The notes: generated by a model from the sequence alone, not told the origin. Positions 34,000 through 44,809 are shown, counted from the stretch's first letter. The stretch: DNA of 64,000 nucleotides from Oceanospirillum maris DSM 6286 (GCF_000422865.1 NZ_AUGW01000007.1:124001-188000); one strand, 5' to 3'. Numbers and translations are program-made.

Positions 34000-35916
34000 A
34001 TGACCGAAAAGATGACCGATTGGAGCCTTGAAGACGCGTTCCGCACATACAATATCGACCACTGGGGCAGTGACTACTTCGCTGTAAACCCACAGGGGCG
34101 TGTGGTTGTTAAACCAAGTCCGGCTCAACCAAACGCCGCGGTTGATCTAACACAGCTGTGCCGAACACTTCAGGATCAGGGGCTTTCGCTGCCGGTTCTG
34201 GTTCGTTTTACCGATATTCTGCACCATCGCGTCAATCGCCTATGCGCAGCCTTTGATAAAGCGATGCAAGAGCAAAACTATCAAGGTGGCTACACCGCCG
34301 TTTATCCTATCAAGGTAAATCAGCAGCGCCGCGTGGTGGAAGAAATTCTCAACACATCTGCCCGCTCAGAAAATCGCGTAGGCTTAGAAGCTGGTAGTAA
34401 ACCTGAGCTGCTTGCGGTACTGGCGCAAAACGGTCAAAAGAACTCGGTCATCGTCTGCAACGGTTATAAAGACCGTGAATACGTGCGCTTAGCACTTTTG
34501 GGTGAGAAACTCGGTCATAAAGTGTTTATCGTTATCGAGAAGATGAACGAGCTAAACCTTGTGCTAGAAGAAAGCCAGCGCATGGGCGTTAAACCGCGCA
34601 TGGGTATTCGTGCTCGCTTGGCTTCTATCGGTAAAGGAAACTGGCAGAACACTGGCGGCGAAAAGTCAAAATTTGGCTTATCCGCCAGCCAAATCTTACA
34701 GGTGGTTGAGCAGCTAAAAACAGCCAATGCCCTTGATGCGTTACAACTGCTGCATTTCCACTTAGGCTCTCAAATCGCCAATATTCGCGATATTCAGCGC
34801 GGCCTAAAAGAGTGCGGTCGTTTCTATACCGAGCTATGCCATTTGGGCGCTAATGTTAGCTTTGTTGACGTAGGTGGTGGCTTAGGCGTTGATTACGAGG
34901 GCACTCGCTCCCGTAGTATTTGCTCCATCAACTACAGCATGGAAGAGTATGCCAACAACGTGGTGCAGGCGATTAACGACGTATGTACGAATAACGACCT
35001 GCCTCACCCCCATCTTATTACTGAATCTGGCCGAGCGATCACCGCACACCACGCAGTTCTAATCACCAATGTGATTGATATTGAGTCACCGGATACCAAT
35101 GCCCCTGAAGCCATTGCCGATGAAGAACCGGCTGTGATTCAAGAGCTGTGGCGCGCCTTTCAGTTGGTGACACAGGGTGCCGATGAACGCTCTCTGGTTG
35201 AAAGCTATCACGACGTTGTACAGGCAGTGTCAGAAGCTCAAGATATGTACACATTAGGTATTTTGACATTGACGCAGCGTTCTCTGGCCGAACGTATTTA
35301 CACCGCAACCTGCGATCAGCTACGCGGCCAATTAAATACACGTAATCGTGCGCACCGTACCATGTTAGATGAGCTGAATGAAAAATTAGCCGATAAGCTC
35401 TTTGCTAACTTTTCTCTATTCCAGTCGCTACCCGATGTATGGGGTATTGAGCAGATTTTCCCAATACTTCCTCTCTCGCAACTGCATAAACCACCATTGC
35501 GCCGGGGTGTTATTCAGGATATTACCTGTGATTCCGATGGTCGAATCGATCTTTATGTTGACGGCCAAGGCTTAGAAACAACCTTGCCACTACCGGCATG
35601 GCCAGAGGGCGAACAACGCTTACTGGGAGTCTTCTTGGTGGGTGCCTATCAAGAGATCTTAGGTGATATGCACAACTTGTTTGGCGACACCGATTCCGTT
35701 GATGTCACCGTTGATGCAAACGGAGACGTACAAATCAACCAAGTCATCAAAGGCGACACCGTAGCCAAAGTTCTGGAATACGTTAACTTTGATCCTGCAA
35801 AGCTAATGGAACGCTACCGTCAAAAAATGGATGCCAGCGACCTCTCCAGTGAAGAGCAAACGCTGTACATTAAAGAGCTAGAAGAAGGCTTAGCCGGTTA
35901 CACCTATCTGGAATAA
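34000..35916 (+). CDS. speA: Biosynthetic arginine decarboxylase
   Basis: 638 residues, the normal size for SpeA. The PLP lysine is in YPIKVNQQRRVVEE. The phosphate-binding and substrate region shows LLHFHLGSQIANIRDI and FVDVGGGLGVDYEGT, and later LITESGRAITAHHAV. The C-terminal helical part with PILPLSQLHKPP and FLVGAYQEILGDMHNLFGD is typical. It converts arginine to agmatine, the start of putrescine synthesis. It is monocistronic, ends before a long hairpin and is divergent from speE. Confidence 0.96.
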   Translation: MTEKMTDWSLEDAFRTYNIDHWGSDYFAVNPQGRVVVKPSPAQPNAAVDLTQLCRTLQDQGLSLPVLVRFTDILHHRVNRLCAAFDKAMQEQNYQGGYTAVYPIKVNQQRRVVEEILNTSARSENRVGLEAGSKPELLAVLAQNGQKNSVIVCNGYKDREYVRLALLGEKLGHKVFIVIEKMNELNLVLEESQRMGVKPRMGIRARLASIGKGNWQNTGGEKSKFGLSASQILQVVEQLKTANALDALQLLHFHLGSQIANIRDIQRGLKECGRFYTELCHLGANVSFVDVGGGLGVDYEGTRSRSICSINYSMEEYANNVVQAINDVCTNNDLPHPHLITESGRAITAHHAVLITNVIDIESPDTNAPEAIADEEPAVIQELWRAFQLVTQGADERSLVESYHDVVQAVSEAQDMYTLGILTLTQRSLAERIYTATCDQLRGQLNTRNRAHRTMLDELNEKLADKLFANFSLFQSLPDVWGIEQIFPILPLSQLHKPPLRRGVIQDITCDSDGRIDLYVDGQGLETTLPLPAWPEGEQRLLGVFLVGAYQEILGDMHNLFGDTDSVDVTVDANGDVQINQVIKGDTVAKVLEYVNFDPAKLMERYRQKMDASDLSSEEQTLYIKELEEGLAGYTYLE

Positions 35917-35940
35917 CCGTTTGTGCAGATAAACAAATAA

Positions 35941-35979
35941 CCCATTCGGCACAGGGTGTAAAAGCCCTGTGCCAATGGG
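35941..35979. terminator. Long hairpin after speA
   Basis: CCCATT-C-GGCACAGGG pairs with CCCTGTGCC-AATGGG around an 8-base loop: 15 paired bases with one bulge. It lacks a clean T run, so it could act as a terminator or as an mRNA 3' stabiliser between convergent genes. Confidence 0.6.
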
Positions 35980-36004
35980 GTGTTCTGTTAAATAGAGCGC
36001 TCTG

Positions 36005-36421
36005 TTAAATGGCGATACCTTTCATACCAGATCCAACAGGTTCAAGTTGATCGTCTCGCTGGCTACTTAGCTCATCCATCTTATCTTGGGTCGCTTCCAC
36101 CGCCCGTTTTCCGGCATCTAGCAGGGAACTACCGATATCTTTTAAGGTTTCGCCCATTTCTTCGCCACCGTTTTCATCCAGCTTTTCTTTGGCGGCATCG
36201 GCGGCATCTTTACTGACATCCCAAGCTTGGCTGCCCCAATCCTTCAGTTTACTGCCCACCTCAGAAGCCGTTTCTGCAGTTTCATCCATCAACTCGGCGG
36301 CCTTGTCTCTTATGGCGTCGGCATCAGCGGCTTGGGCGGAATGAATCGAGGCTGTTAATAGCGCTAAAGCTACCAACCCACCTTTTAAAAACAGTTCTAT
36401 TTTGATCCGCACGTTAATCAT
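36005..36421 (-). CDS. Periplasmic amphipathic-helix protein of unknown function
   Basis: 138 residues. A signal peptide (LVALALLTASIHSAQAADA) is followed by a highly charged, Ala/Asp/Glu/Lys-rich, almost wholly helical chain with repeated patterns (AAELMDETAETAS, AADAAKEKLDE). This resembles LEA-like or apolipoprotein-like helices. No catalytic motif is seen. It lies just downstream of polA on the same strand, only 19 bases from its own start to the polA stop, so it could be read from the polA transcript. The function is unknown. Confidence 0.75.
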   Translation of the reverse strand: MINVRIKIELFLKGGLVALALLTASIHSAQAADADAIRDKAAELMDETAETASEVGSKLKDWGSQAWDVSKDAADAAKEKLDENGGEEMGETLKDIGSSLLDAGKRAVEATQDKMDELSSQRDDQLEPVGSGMKGIAI

Positions 36422-36440
36422 TCCTACTATTTACCAAAAA

Positions 36441-39400
36441 TTAGTGAGCTTGATCCCAGTTTTCACCGCTGTCGGTTTCAACCAGAAGCGGCACGTCCAA
36501 TATTACGGCATTTTCCATAAAAGGCTTCAGCGCAAGTTTAAAGTTTTCAACCTGCTCTGCGGGCACTTCAAAGACCAGTTCATCATGTACCTGCATTATC
36601 ATCTTCACATTCTGACAGACAGGGTCTTTATCTTCAGACAACCAATGGTGAACATTGATCATCGCTTTTTTAATAATATCCGCCGCCGTTCCCTGCATCG
36701 GTGCGTTAATCGCAGTGCGTTCCGCAGCTTTGCGCATGGCACCATTGCCAGCATTAATCTCCGGTAGATATAAGCGACGGCCTAGCAAGGTTTCAACATA
36801 GCCTTGCTCTTTGGCATTTTCTCGAATGGTATCCATATAACGGGCCACTCCGGGATAACGGTCAAAATAACGGTCGATATAGACCTGCGCTTGGCCCCGT
36901 TCAATATGCAGCTGCTTGGCCAAACCAAAGGCTGACATTCCGTAGATAAGGCCAAAGTTAATCGCTTTGGCGCTACGACGTTGATCATTGGTTACTTGAT
37001 CAAGCTCACAGCCAAATACTTCCGCAGCGGTGGCTTTATGCACATCTTGGTTATTCTTAAAGGCTTCTAGTAAACCTTTATCACCGGATAGATGAGCCAT
37101 AATGCGCAGCTCAATTTGCGAGTAATCCGCAGCAACAATTAAGTTACCGGCTTCTGGAATAAAGGCCTGACGAATGCGGCGACCGTCCTCCGTACGAATG
37201 GGGATATTTTGCAGGTTAGGATCACTGGATGATAAACGACCTGTGGCGGTTACGGCCTGATGGTAAGACGTATGAATACGACCCGTGCGAGCATTCACCA
37301 TCTGAGGTAATTTATCGGTATAGGTCGATTTCAGCTTGCTTAGGCCACGGTGCTCCATAATCAGCTTAGGCAGCGGGTAGTCCAGTGCGAGTTCCTGTAG
37401 GGCTTCTTCAGATGTTGACGGTTTTCCTTTAGGGGTTTTCTTTTTAACAGGAAGCGCCATCTCTTCGTAGAGAATATCCCCCAGCTGTTTGGGAGAACCT
37501 AAATTAAACTCTTTGCCCGCTAATGCGTAGGCATCGGCTTCTATATCGATTAACCGCGCGGTAATTTGCTGGCTCTGCTCTGCCAATTTAGCCGTATCGA
37601 TTTTAGCGCCGTTATGTTCAATATGGGACAAAACAGGCACTAATGGCAGTTCAACATCCGTGAGAAGATCAACTAAGCGCCCAACCTTTTGCACCATGGG
37701 CCACAGTTTGTTATGCAGGCGCAGAGTGATATCCGCATCTTCTGCGGCGTAAGGTGCTGCTTTATCAAGCCGAATCTTATTAAACGGTAATAAACTTTTG
37801 CCTAGACCTGCGTCGTCTTTCTGGGATTTTTCTAAGGTTTTAAAATCAAAAATCAGCTTAGCCAGCTCATGATCACGGGATAACCGCTTTAATGCGCTAA
37901 GAGAGGTAGAGCCGCCAGATTTGGTTTTATCTTTAACCGGCAGCCCTTTCTTAACGTACAGAATATCCGCTAGCTCTTTTTGTGAGCCAATATCAAATTT
38001 CTCGCCAGCAAGAGCATAGATCTTCTCTTCCAGCGTCTTTAATTCACTGCTTTCCTGAGGAACAGAATCTCCTAACAGATCAATTTGCCCTGAAGCTTCT
38101 TCACCATTATTAGCGGCCACCTCTTTAAAACTGATGGTAGTATGGCCTAAATATTTAGCGGATAAGCTGTCCATATCGTGACGGGTAGCGGTGGAGTTCA
38201 GCACATAAGAGGCCAGCATGGTATCACTGTATACCCCTTGCAGCTCAATACCGTAGTTGGCCAATACATTAATGTCGTACTTTAGGTTCTGACCGATCTT
38301 ACCCTTGCTCGGATCTTCCAGCAGAGGTTTTAGCTGGTTTAACACCCAGTCTCGATCAAGCTGTTTTGGCGCGCCTAGATAATCATGGGCCACTGGAACA
38401 TAGGCCGCTTTACCGGCTTCTACCGCAAAAGAGACACCCACAATTTGAGCCTGCATATAGTCAAGGCTGGTGGTTTCGGTATCAAAGGCAAACTGTTCAG
38501 CAGCTTTAAGTTGATCAAGCCATTGATTGAAATCCGCTTGAGTCAGTACCGTGTCATACTCACAAATAATCTCTGGTTCATCTGCGTTAATAGTCTCAGC
38601 ATCAACTAACGCCTCGGCCAGCGGCTTTGTGGTTTTTAAGTCTACGGTTTTTGAAACAGCATCAATGTCTTTTATAGGAACCGCCGTTTCTTTCGAGATA
38701 CGGCTAGGCTGACTCTCCTCACGATTTAAGTCATTCAACCAGCTTTTGAACTCTAACTCCGCATAAAGGGTTTTCAGGGTTTCAGTATCCTGAGGAGCCA
38801 TAACCAGTTCATCAAGCGTGATGCCTAAATCGACATCACATTTGATCGTTGCTAGCTTATAAGACAGATAGGCCATCTCTTTATGCTCGGCCATCTTTTT
38901 AGGCAAGGTTTTTGCGCCACGAAAGCCCAATTCAGGGATTTTATCCAGATCGGCATAAATAGTATCCAAACCGCCAAGCCCCTGTAATAAGCCAAGGGCT
39001 GTTTTCTCTCCCACACCAGGCACGCCCGGAATGTTATCCACCGAATCTCCCATTAAGGCGAGAAAATCGATAATAAGCTCAGGGCCGATACCAAACTTGT
39101 CATGCACACCTTGAATATCCATCAAGGTATTGGTCATGGTGTTCACCAGCGTGACTTTTTCTGTCACCAGTTGAGCCATATCTTTATCGCCGGTTGAAAC
39201 GACCACAGAGCGGCCAGCCATTTCGCCCTGCTCCGCTAATGTGCCGATAACATCGTCAGCCTCGACACCTTCAATGCAAAGCAACGGCATTCCCATCGCC
39301 TTGATCGCTTGATGCAGAGGCGCTATCTGGCGGCGTAGATCATCCGGCATGGGTGGACGATGAGCTTTGTACTCTGAGTACATATCATCACGGAAGGTTT

Positions 39401-39599
39401 TGCCTTTAGCATCAAACACCACCACAACAGGGGAGCCAGCGTATTGCCTTAACAAACTTTTCAGCATGTTAATTACGCCCTTAATCGCCCCGCTGGGCTG
39501 GCCTTTTGATGTGTTTAAAGGCGGCATCGCATGGAAAGCTCTATACAGATAGGAAGAGCCATCAACCAGAACCAGAGGCAATTGGGTGGTGTCATTCAT
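36441..39599 (-). CDS. polA: DNA polymerase I with an internal thumb-segment repeat
   Basis: 1052 residues from the ATG at 39599, longer than the 910-930 usual for proteobacterial PolA. The order is the 5' nuclease ([36 protein letters not shown]), the 3'-5' exonuclease ([30 protein letters not shown]; key acids kept) and the polymerase ([64 protein letters not shown] end). The extra length is an insert between exonuclease motifs. It resembles the thumb-region segment: residues about 527-590 read [20 protein letters not shown] where 689-755 read [20 protein letters not shown]. The frame is intact, and all catalytic motifs remain. Confidence 0.96.
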   Translation of the reverse strand: MNDTTQLPLVLVDGSSYLYRAFHAMPPLNTSKGQPSGAIKGVINMLKSLLRQYAGSPVVVVFDAKGKTFRDDMYSEYKAHRPPMPDDLRRQIAPLHQAIKAMGMPLLCIEGVEADDVIGTLAEQGEMAGRSVVVSTGDKDMAQLVTEKVTLVNTMTNTLMDIQGVHDKFGIGPELIIDFLALMGDSVDNIPGVPGVGEKTALGLLQGLGGLDTIYADLDKIPELGFRGAKTLPKKMAEHKEMAYLSYKLATIKCDVDLGITLDELVMAPQDTETLKTLYAELEFKSWLNDLNREESQPSRISKETAVPIKDIDAVSKTVDLKTTKPLAEALVDAETINADEPEIICEYDTVLTQADFNQWLDQLKAAEQFAFDTETTSLDYMQAQIVGVSFAVEAGKAAYVPVAHDYLGAPKQLDRDWVLNQLKPLLEDPSKGKIGQNLKYDINVLANYGIELQGVYSDTMLASYVLNSTATRHDMDSLSAKYLGHTTISFKEVAANNGEEASGQIDLLGDSVPQESSELKTLEEKIYALAGEKFDIGSQKELADILYVKKGLPVKDKTKSGGSTSLSALKRLSRDHELAKLIFDFKTLEKSQKDDAGLGKSLLPFNKIRLDKAAPYAAEDADITLRLHNKLWPMVQKVGRLVDLLTDVELPLVPVLSHIEHNGAKIDTAKLAEQSQQITARLIDIEADAYALAGKEFNLGSPKQLGDILYEEMALPVKKKTPKGKPSTSEEALQELALDYPLPKLIMEHRGLSKLKSTYTDKLPQMVNARTGRIHTSYHQAVTATGRLSSSDPNLQNIPIRTEDGRRIRQAFIPEAGNLIVAADYSQIELRIMAHLSGDKGLLEAFKNNQDVHKATAAEVFGCELDQVTNDQRRSAKAINFGLIYGMSAFGLAKQLHIERGQAQVYIDRYFDRYPGVARYMDTIRENAKEQGYVETLLGRRLYLPEINAGNGAMRKAAERTAINAPMQGTAADIIKKAMINVHHWLSEDKDPVCQNVKMIMQVHDELVFEVPAEQVENFKLALKPFMENAVILDVPLLVETDSGENWDQAH

Positions 39600-39694
39600 A
39601 CAGGATATCAACTCAACTCGGTTATACTTAAAATGAAAGATGATTCATCATAATGCACTGAGGATTCAGACCAAAGGTCTGACAAGGATTTAAC

Positions 39695-39973
39695 ATGAAA
39701 CGCGCGCTGTTTTTTGCTCTGTTACTATCATTGCCTATCACGTCTGTTTACGCTGAAGATCAACAGCCAGAACCTGAGATTACCATTCGTGACGGTGGTG
39801 ATCGCACGCTGTACGAATACCGCGCCAATGGGATTCTTTACGCCATCAAGGTTAAGCCGAAAATGGGTAAGGAGTATTTCTTAGTTGATGCTAACGGCGA
39901 CGGTAATTTTATACGCAAAGAGACCACCCAAAAGTCTTTTTTGATTCCTGAATGGGTTATCTTACGCTGGTAA
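39695..39973 (+). CDS. DUF2782 periplasmic protein
   Basis: 92 residues with a signal peptide (LLLSLPITSVYAED) and a DUF2782 body (EITIRDGGDRTLYEYRANG, YAIKVKPKMGKEYFLVD), ending in IPEWVILRW. The function is unknown. The placement between polA and thrB is conserved in Pseudomonas and relatives, which supports the call. Confidence 0.88.
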   Translation: MKRALFFALLLSLPITSVYAEDQQPEPEITIRDGGDRTLYEYRANGILYAIKVKPKMGKEYFLVDANGDGNFIRKETTQKSFLIPEWVILRW

Positions 39974-40093
39974 AATTGCCAATAATTTAAAGCATCTTAT
40001 TGATTTTGTTGGCCTTATAATAAAAAATCTTAAATAACCCATTTGTTTTCTGCAAACTGGTAAGCGTAATAATCCAATAAAAGAGCACTTACA

Positions 40094-41065
40094 ATGGCTG
40101 TTTATACCCAGGTTTTTGAGTCTGAACTCAACCCGTTTCTGCACGGCTACGGCCTTAGTGAACACTACCAGTTGCAGGGGCTTATGGGCGGTACAGAAAA
40201 TACCACGTATCGCGTTAGTTATACTGAAGCAGAGGGTCAACATCGTGGCAGCGATAAAAGTTATATTCTTACATTATTTGAGCAAGGCGATCATAGTGAT
40301 CTAGGCTACTTTGTATCCCTGCTCACTCAGCTAAAAGACAAAGGCATAAACACCGTTGCAGCGCCTATAGCCGATCAACAGGGTCATTACTTGCAGACAT
40401 TGGCGGGGAAACCTGCGCTATTATTTCCCTGTCTTAATGGTTCTCATCCAGAGCAACCGTCGATCGAGCAAGCCCGTGCCATCGGTCAATGGTTAGGGCA
40501 GATGCACATTACTGCGCAATCCTTTGATCTGCACAAACCCAATCTGCGTTCTATCGACTGGATGAAACACGTAGCACCGGATCTACTGCCGTTATTGGAT
40601 GAGATGGATCAGCAACTGATGCAGCTGGAAATCAGCCATTTCACAGACCTGTTAGAAGAGTACCCCAATCTGCCAGAGGGTATTCTGCACGGGGATCTGT
40701 TTCGAGATAACACCTTCTATGAAGGCGATAAACTAACCGGCGTGATCGACTTTTATAACGGCTGCAACGGCCATCTACTTTATGATTTATCCGTCGTACT
40801 AAATGACTGGAGCTGTCAGGATGGCAATGCACCGGATTTAGCGCTACAGAGCGCTCTGCTAGAAGCCTATGAAGGCGTTCGCCCTCTAACGGATGAAGAA
40901 CGTCGTGCCTTGCCCAGCTACCTTCGCGCCTGCGCCCTGCGTTACTGGATCTCTCGCTTGCTAGCAAAACACCTAGCGGAAGAGGAAGAACATGATCATG
41001 GCTACAAAGACCCAGAACACTACAAACTAATTCTGCTAAACCGAGTGAAACAAGCGGGTTGGTAA
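40094..41065 (+). CDS. thrB: Homoserine kinase, aminoglycoside-phosphotransferase type
   Basis: 323 residues. The protein-kinase-like fold has MGGTENTTYRVS at the nucleotide loop, the catalytic ILHGDLFRDNTFYEGDK (HGD-x4-N), and the metal-binding GVIDFYNGCNG. This is the APH-like homoserine kinase used by Pseudomonas rather than the GHMP kinase of enterics. It phosphorylates homoserine in threonine synthesis. DUF2782 and polA lie upstream as in Pseudomonas. Confidence 0.92.
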   Translation: MAVYTQVFESELNPFLHGYGLSEHYQLQGLMGGTENTTYRVSYTEAEGQHRGSDKSYILTLFEQGDHSDLGYFVSLLTQLKDKGINTVAAPIADQQGHYLQTLAGKPALLFPCLNGSHPEQPSIEQARAIGQWLGQMHITAQSFDLHKPNLRSIDWMKHVAPDLLPLLDEMDQQLMQLEISHFTDLLEEYPNLPEGILHGDLFRDNTFYEGDKLTGVIDFYNGCNGHLLYDLSVVLNDWSCQDGNAPDLALQSALLEAYEGVRPLTDEERRALPSYLRACALRYWISRLLAKHLAEEEEHDHGYKDPEHYKLILLNRVKQAGW

Positions 41066-41084
41066 TACCGGTGATGAGGAACAG

Positions 41085-41118
41085 CCCCGATCAGAACTCG
41101 AATCCTGATCGGGGAATT
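41085..41118. terminator. Hairpin terminator after thrB
   Basis: CCCCGATCAG (41085-41094) pairs with CTGATCGGGG (41105-41114), followed by AATTTCGTTT. It is a 10-bp perfect stem with a weak T tract between convergent genes. Confidence 0.65.
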
Positions 41119-41122
41119 TCGT

Positions 41123-41365
41123 TTACTTCGCCTTCGGGTCCATCAGGTTAACCACCTGAATCTCATCTTTAGGGTCTGGCTGGCTTTGGTTGACGCGGGT
41201 TGCAGGTTCTTCAACCGGTGGTGCGGTCAGTGACATCTCATCGGTAAAACCACAGGCAACACATTCGCGGTACTGCACGTCATCTTCTACCCAAGCTTTT
41301 AGCTTGTCCATTTCGCTGCAACGGGGACAAACCGCACCGGCGATAAAACGTTTAACAACGGTCAT
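41123..41365 (-). CDS. DUF2387/YheV-type zinc-ribbon protein
   Basis: 80 residues. A four-cysteine zinc ribbon is seen: CPRC at 14-17 and CVAC at 36-39 in YRECVACGF. The tail is polar and unstructured, ending VVNLMDPKAK. The family is of unknown function. It lies downstream of prlC on the same strand, a conserved neighbourhood in Pseudomonas. Confidence 0.85.
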   Translation of the reverse strand: MTVVKRFIAGAVCPRCSEMDKLKAWVEDDVQYRECVACGFTDEMSLTAPPVEEPATRVNQSQPDPKDEIQVVNLMDPKAK

Positions 41366-41474
41366 ATCAAATTCCTGAATCGAGTAATGGCCAAAAAAAA
41401 CGGATCAAGTAAAGGTTAAGAATGCATCAGGGCTATATAGTACAGCCCTGAGCCTTCTAGACATTAATACCGCA

Positions 41475-43532
41475 CTAGCCGTTAATACCGCAGTGTCGCA
41501 GAAGCGCATCAACCTTAGGTTCACGTCCACGGAACGCTTTAAACAGCTCTGCCGGTTCTTTCGAGCCGCCCATCTCTAGGATATTTTCACGGAAAGATCG
41601 GCCGGTTTCTGTGTTAAAAATACCGTCCTCTTCAAAGCGAGAATAGGCATCCGCAGAGAGTACTTCAGCCCATTTATAGCTGTAGTAACCCGCCGCATAA
41701 CCACCGGCAAAGATATGACTGAAGCCATGTTGGAAGCGATTAAAGGGCGCAGGGGGCAGCACCGCAACCTGAGTACGAACCTCGTCCAGTAGTTGCTGAA
41801 CGCTAGAATCCCACTCCGGTTGATATTCGTTATGTAGACGGAAATCAAACAGTGAGAACTCTAACTGCCGCACCATGGTCATGGCTGACTGGAAATTTTT
41901 CGCGGCCTGTAACTTATCCAGCAATGCCTGTGGCAGAGGCTCACCGGTATCTACATGGCCTGCGATCAGATCCAAACCTTCCTTCTCGTAGCAGAAATTT
42001 TCCATAAACTGGCTAGGCAGTTCCACCGCATCCCAAGCAACACCATTGATACCGGAAACATCTGCCACATCAATCTTAGTGAGCATATGATGCAGGCCGT
42101 GACCGAACTCATGGAAGAGGGTTGTCACTTCATCATGGGTCAGCAGAGCAGGCTTACCACCAACCGGAGCGGAGAAGTTACACACAAGATAGGCCACTGG
42201 CAGCTGAATCGAGCCATCGGCCTTCAGGCGACGCACACGGCAATCATCCATCCAAGCACCGCCCCGTTTATTTTCACGGGCGTAAAGATCCAGATAGAAG
42301 CTGGCAATCAGCTGTCCATCCTGTGAAATTTCGTAGTATTTGGCATCCTCATGCCAGCGATCCACCTGCTCGGTTTTCTCTTCAATGGTGATGCCGTACA
42401 AGCGGTTTACCACCTCAAACATTCCAGAGATCACTTTTGGTGCAGGGAAATAAGGGCGCAGCTCTTCTTGGGAAATCGCATAACGTTGCTGGCGCAGTTT
42501 TTCGCTATAGAAGCCCACATCCCAAGCTTTTAGATCACCATCAAGGCCTTCTTCGCTAGCATAAGCCTGCAGCTCTTTAAACTCTTCCCGCGCTTGCGGT
42601 ACGGAGCGTTCCGCCAGATCGGTCAAAAAGCCTAAGACTTCATCGGTGCTGGAAGCCATCTTGGTTTCGATAGAGTATTGCGCATAAGTGCTAAAGCCCA
42701 ACAGTTGGGCCAATTCATGACGCAGAGCCAAAATCTCTTCCATCACCGGCGTATTGTCCCATTGCCCTGCATTTGGCCCCTGATCAGAAGCACGGGTAAC
42801 AAAGGCGGTGTAGATCTCTTCCCGCAGTTCACGGTTTTCTGCGTAGGTCATCACCGGATGAAAGGCGGGGAAATCTAAGGTAATCAGCCAGCCATCAAGT
42901 TCTTTCTGCTCTTTTTCACCCTTCTGTTGCGCCAGTTGCTGCAGCAGGCCCAAGGCACTTTCCGGCAGGCCAGCAAGCTCGGCCTTATCGGTAATATGCT
43001 TCGTCCAGCCTTGAGTCGCATCCATCACATTTTCGGCAAACTTATTGGTTAGCTCAGAAAGGCGGGATTTTAGCTCACCGTAGCGCTGTTTTTTCTCCGC
43101 CGGTAGATCAATACCAGAAAGATGGAAATCACGCAGCGTGTTGTTGATTGCTTTCTGCTGAGCCTCATTCAGCCTAGCAAATTCGGGACTGGCTTTCAGA
43201 GCTTTAAAGCATTCGCATAGCGCTTCGTTCTGGCCGATTTCTGTACCGTATTGCGATAATTTAGGCAGGCAGGCGTTGTAGGCTTCTCGCAGAGCATCGC
43301 TGTTAAGGACGCCATTCATATGACCAACAGGAGACCACATTTGTGACAGGCGGTCATCATGTTCACTTAACACCTGAACCAAGGATGCCCATGTAGGGTT
43401 TTCTAACTGTTGTAGCTCAGCGATGGCCGCGCGATTATCGGCCAAGATTTGATCTAGCGCTGGCTCTATCATCTCTGGCTTGATCTGGCTAAAAGGTGGC
43501 AAGGTATGGCTTTCTAACAACGGATTGCTCAT
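41475..43532 (-). CDS. prlC: Oligopeptidase A (M3 metallopeptidase)
   Basis: 685 residues, the usual length. The zinc motif is TTLFHEFGHGLHHML (HExxH), followed by the downstream Glu in SQFMENFCYE. The C terminus has the FRGREPKVDALLRHCG end typical of OpdA. AAGGAT precedes the ATG. It is a cytoplasmic enzyme that degrades signal peptides and short peptides. DUF2387 follows on the same strand and the gamma carbonic anhydrase gene is divergent, as in Pseudomonas. Confidence 0.96.
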   Translation of the reverse strand: MSNPLLESHTLPPFSQIKPEMIEPALDQILADNRAAIAELQQLENPTWASLVQVLSEHDDRLSQMWSPVGHMNGVLNSDALREAYNACLPKLSQYGTEIGQNEALCECFKALKASPEFARLNEAQQKAINNTLRDFHLSGIDLPAEKKQRYGELKSRLSELTNKFAENVMDATQGWTKHITDKAELAGLPESALGLLQQLAQQKGEKEQKELDGWLITLDFPAFHPVMTYAENRELREEIYTAFVTRASDQGPNAGQWDNTPVMEEILALRHELAQLLGFSTYAQYSIETKMASSTDEVLGFLTDLAERSVPQAREEFKELQAYASEEGLDGDLKAWDVGFYSEKLRQQRYAISQEELRPYFPAPKVISGMFEVVNRLYGITIEEKTEQVDRWHEDAKYYEISQDGQLIASFYLDLYARENKRGGAWMDDCRVRRLKADGSIQLPVAYLVCNFSAPVGGKPALLTHDEVTTLFHEFGHGLHHMLTKIDVADVSGINGVAWDAVELPSQFMENFCYEKEGLDLIAGHVDTGEPLPQALLDKLQAAKNFQSAMTMVRQLEFSLFDFRLHNEYQPEWDSSVQQLLDEVRTQVAVLPPAPFNRFQHGFSHIFAGGYAAGYYSYKWAEVLSADAYSRFEEDGIFNTETGRSFRENILEMGGSKEPAELFKAFRGREPKVDALLRHCGING

Positions 43533-43683
43533 GAATAAATCCTTATCGATAATCTTTGGCTTTTTTCTAGTCTTCTAGTCTATATGGGGTTTTATCACAG
43601 AAATTCCACTACTTAGCGGGTTATAATCGCATCACGCTTTCTTTTAATCTTACGATAATGACAACTAAAACGGAGCTTCTGCC

Positions 43684-44262
43684 ATGTCCACACCCAAGCC
43701 GGAAAACACCCCAACTGCAGCCAACATCCGCCCTTTTAAAGAGTGGACACCAAAACTGGGAGGGCGGGTTTTTGTTGATCCATCCGCTGTCGTACTGGGA
43801 GATGTGGAAATCGGTGATGATTGCTCGGTATGGCCGTTAACCGTCATTCGTGGCGATATGCACCGCATTCGTATCGGCAACCGCACCAGCGTGCAAGATG
43901 GCTCAGTACTACATATTACCCATGCAGGGCCTTTTAACCCAGACGGTTTCCCGTTGATTATTGGTGATGATGTCACCATTGGCCATCAGGCGATGCTGCA
44001 TGGTTGTACCATCGGTAGTCGGGTATTAATCGGCATGGGGGCTATGGTGATGGACGGTGCCGTGGTGGAAGATGAGGTCATTGTCGGCGCGGGCAGCCTA
44101 GTTCCCCCAGGTAAAAAGCTAGAATCTGGCCATCTTTATGTGGGTCGTCCAGTAGAGAAAAAACGCCCTCTGACGGAGAAAGAGCTTAAGTTCTTTACCT
44201 ATACCGCGGGTAACTACGTCAAACTAAAAGATGAGCATATCGCAGAGAATTACGGCCACTAG
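43684..44262 (+). CDS. Gamma-class carbonic anhydrase-like hexapeptide protein
   Basis: 192 residues, a left-handed beta-helix of hexapeptide repeats (VFVDPSAVVLGDVEIGDDCS and onward). The three zinc histidines fit LHITHAG and TIGHQAMLHGC. These proteins (YrdA/PaaY/CaiE group) hydrate CO2 or are of unsettled function. An N-terminal polar extension (STPKPENTPTAAN) is present. GGAG lies eight bases before the start. It is divergent from prlC. Confidence 0.9.
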   Translation: MSTPKPENTPTAANIRPFKEWTPKLGGRVFVDPSAVVLGDVEIGDDCSVWPLTVIRGDMHRIRIGNRTSVQDGSVLHITHAGPFNPDGFPLIIGDDVTIGHQAMLHGCTIGSRVLIGMGAMVMDGAVVEDEVIVGAGSLVPPGKKLESGHLYVGRPVEKKRPLTEKELKFFTYTAGNYVKLKDEHIAENYGH

Positions 44263-44341
44263 TACTTTCATGTTCCATTAAGGTTTCATTTGTAGACTAC
44301 CCCTGACACTAAACATTTGGTGAACTTTAAGGGTAGACATT

Positions 44342-44809
44342 ATGAAACTTTTTAAACAAGCAAAACCTATGGCATTTATGTTGGCACTGGCACTAAGCAG
44401 CGCAACATTAGTAAGTACCGCGCAAGCAGATGACCACGGTGATCGCCGAGATAAAGCAGAACACTGTGATCATCAAAAGAATAAAAAAGGCTCTCGCATG
44501 GATCATGGCATGATGAGCATCAACTTTCGAGGCCTAGAGCTGACAAAAACCCAGCGTGAACAGATGCACGACATTAAAGAAGAGCATCGCGATAGTCAGA
44601 AAGGTGACCGTAAGGCTCTAAGAGATGTTCGCTACCGCTTTATGGAAGCACTGGTTGATGGCACTGATGATGCAAACCTCAATATGATTCTTAATGAGAA
44701 AAGAGACCTGATGACTCAAAGACAGACGGCTTATGTTGCCATGATGCAGAAACAAGTCGCAGTTTTAACCGATGAGCAAAAAGCAAAATTAAAAGAACGC
44801 CTGCAATAA
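44342..44809 (+). CDS. Spy/CpxP-like periplasmic protein
   Basis: 155 residues. A signal peptide ends near ASA-like STAQADD. A His/Asp/Lys-rich stretch follows (DHGDRRDKAEHCDHQKNKKG), which could bind metals. A helical body carries the LTxxQ signatures of the family: LELTKTQREQMHDI and AVLTDEQKAKLKERLQ. Spy/CpxP proteins are envelope-stress chaperones or sensors. It is followed by a strong terminator and has no adjacent two-component genes. Confidence 0.83.
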   Translation: MKLFKQAKPMAFMLALALSSATLVSTAQADDHGDRRDKAEHCDHQKNKKGSRMDHGMMSINFRGLELTKTQREQMHDIKEEHRDSQKGDRKALRDVRYRFMEALVDGTDDANLNMILNEKRDLMTQRQTAYVAMMQKQVAVLTDEQKAKLKERLQ

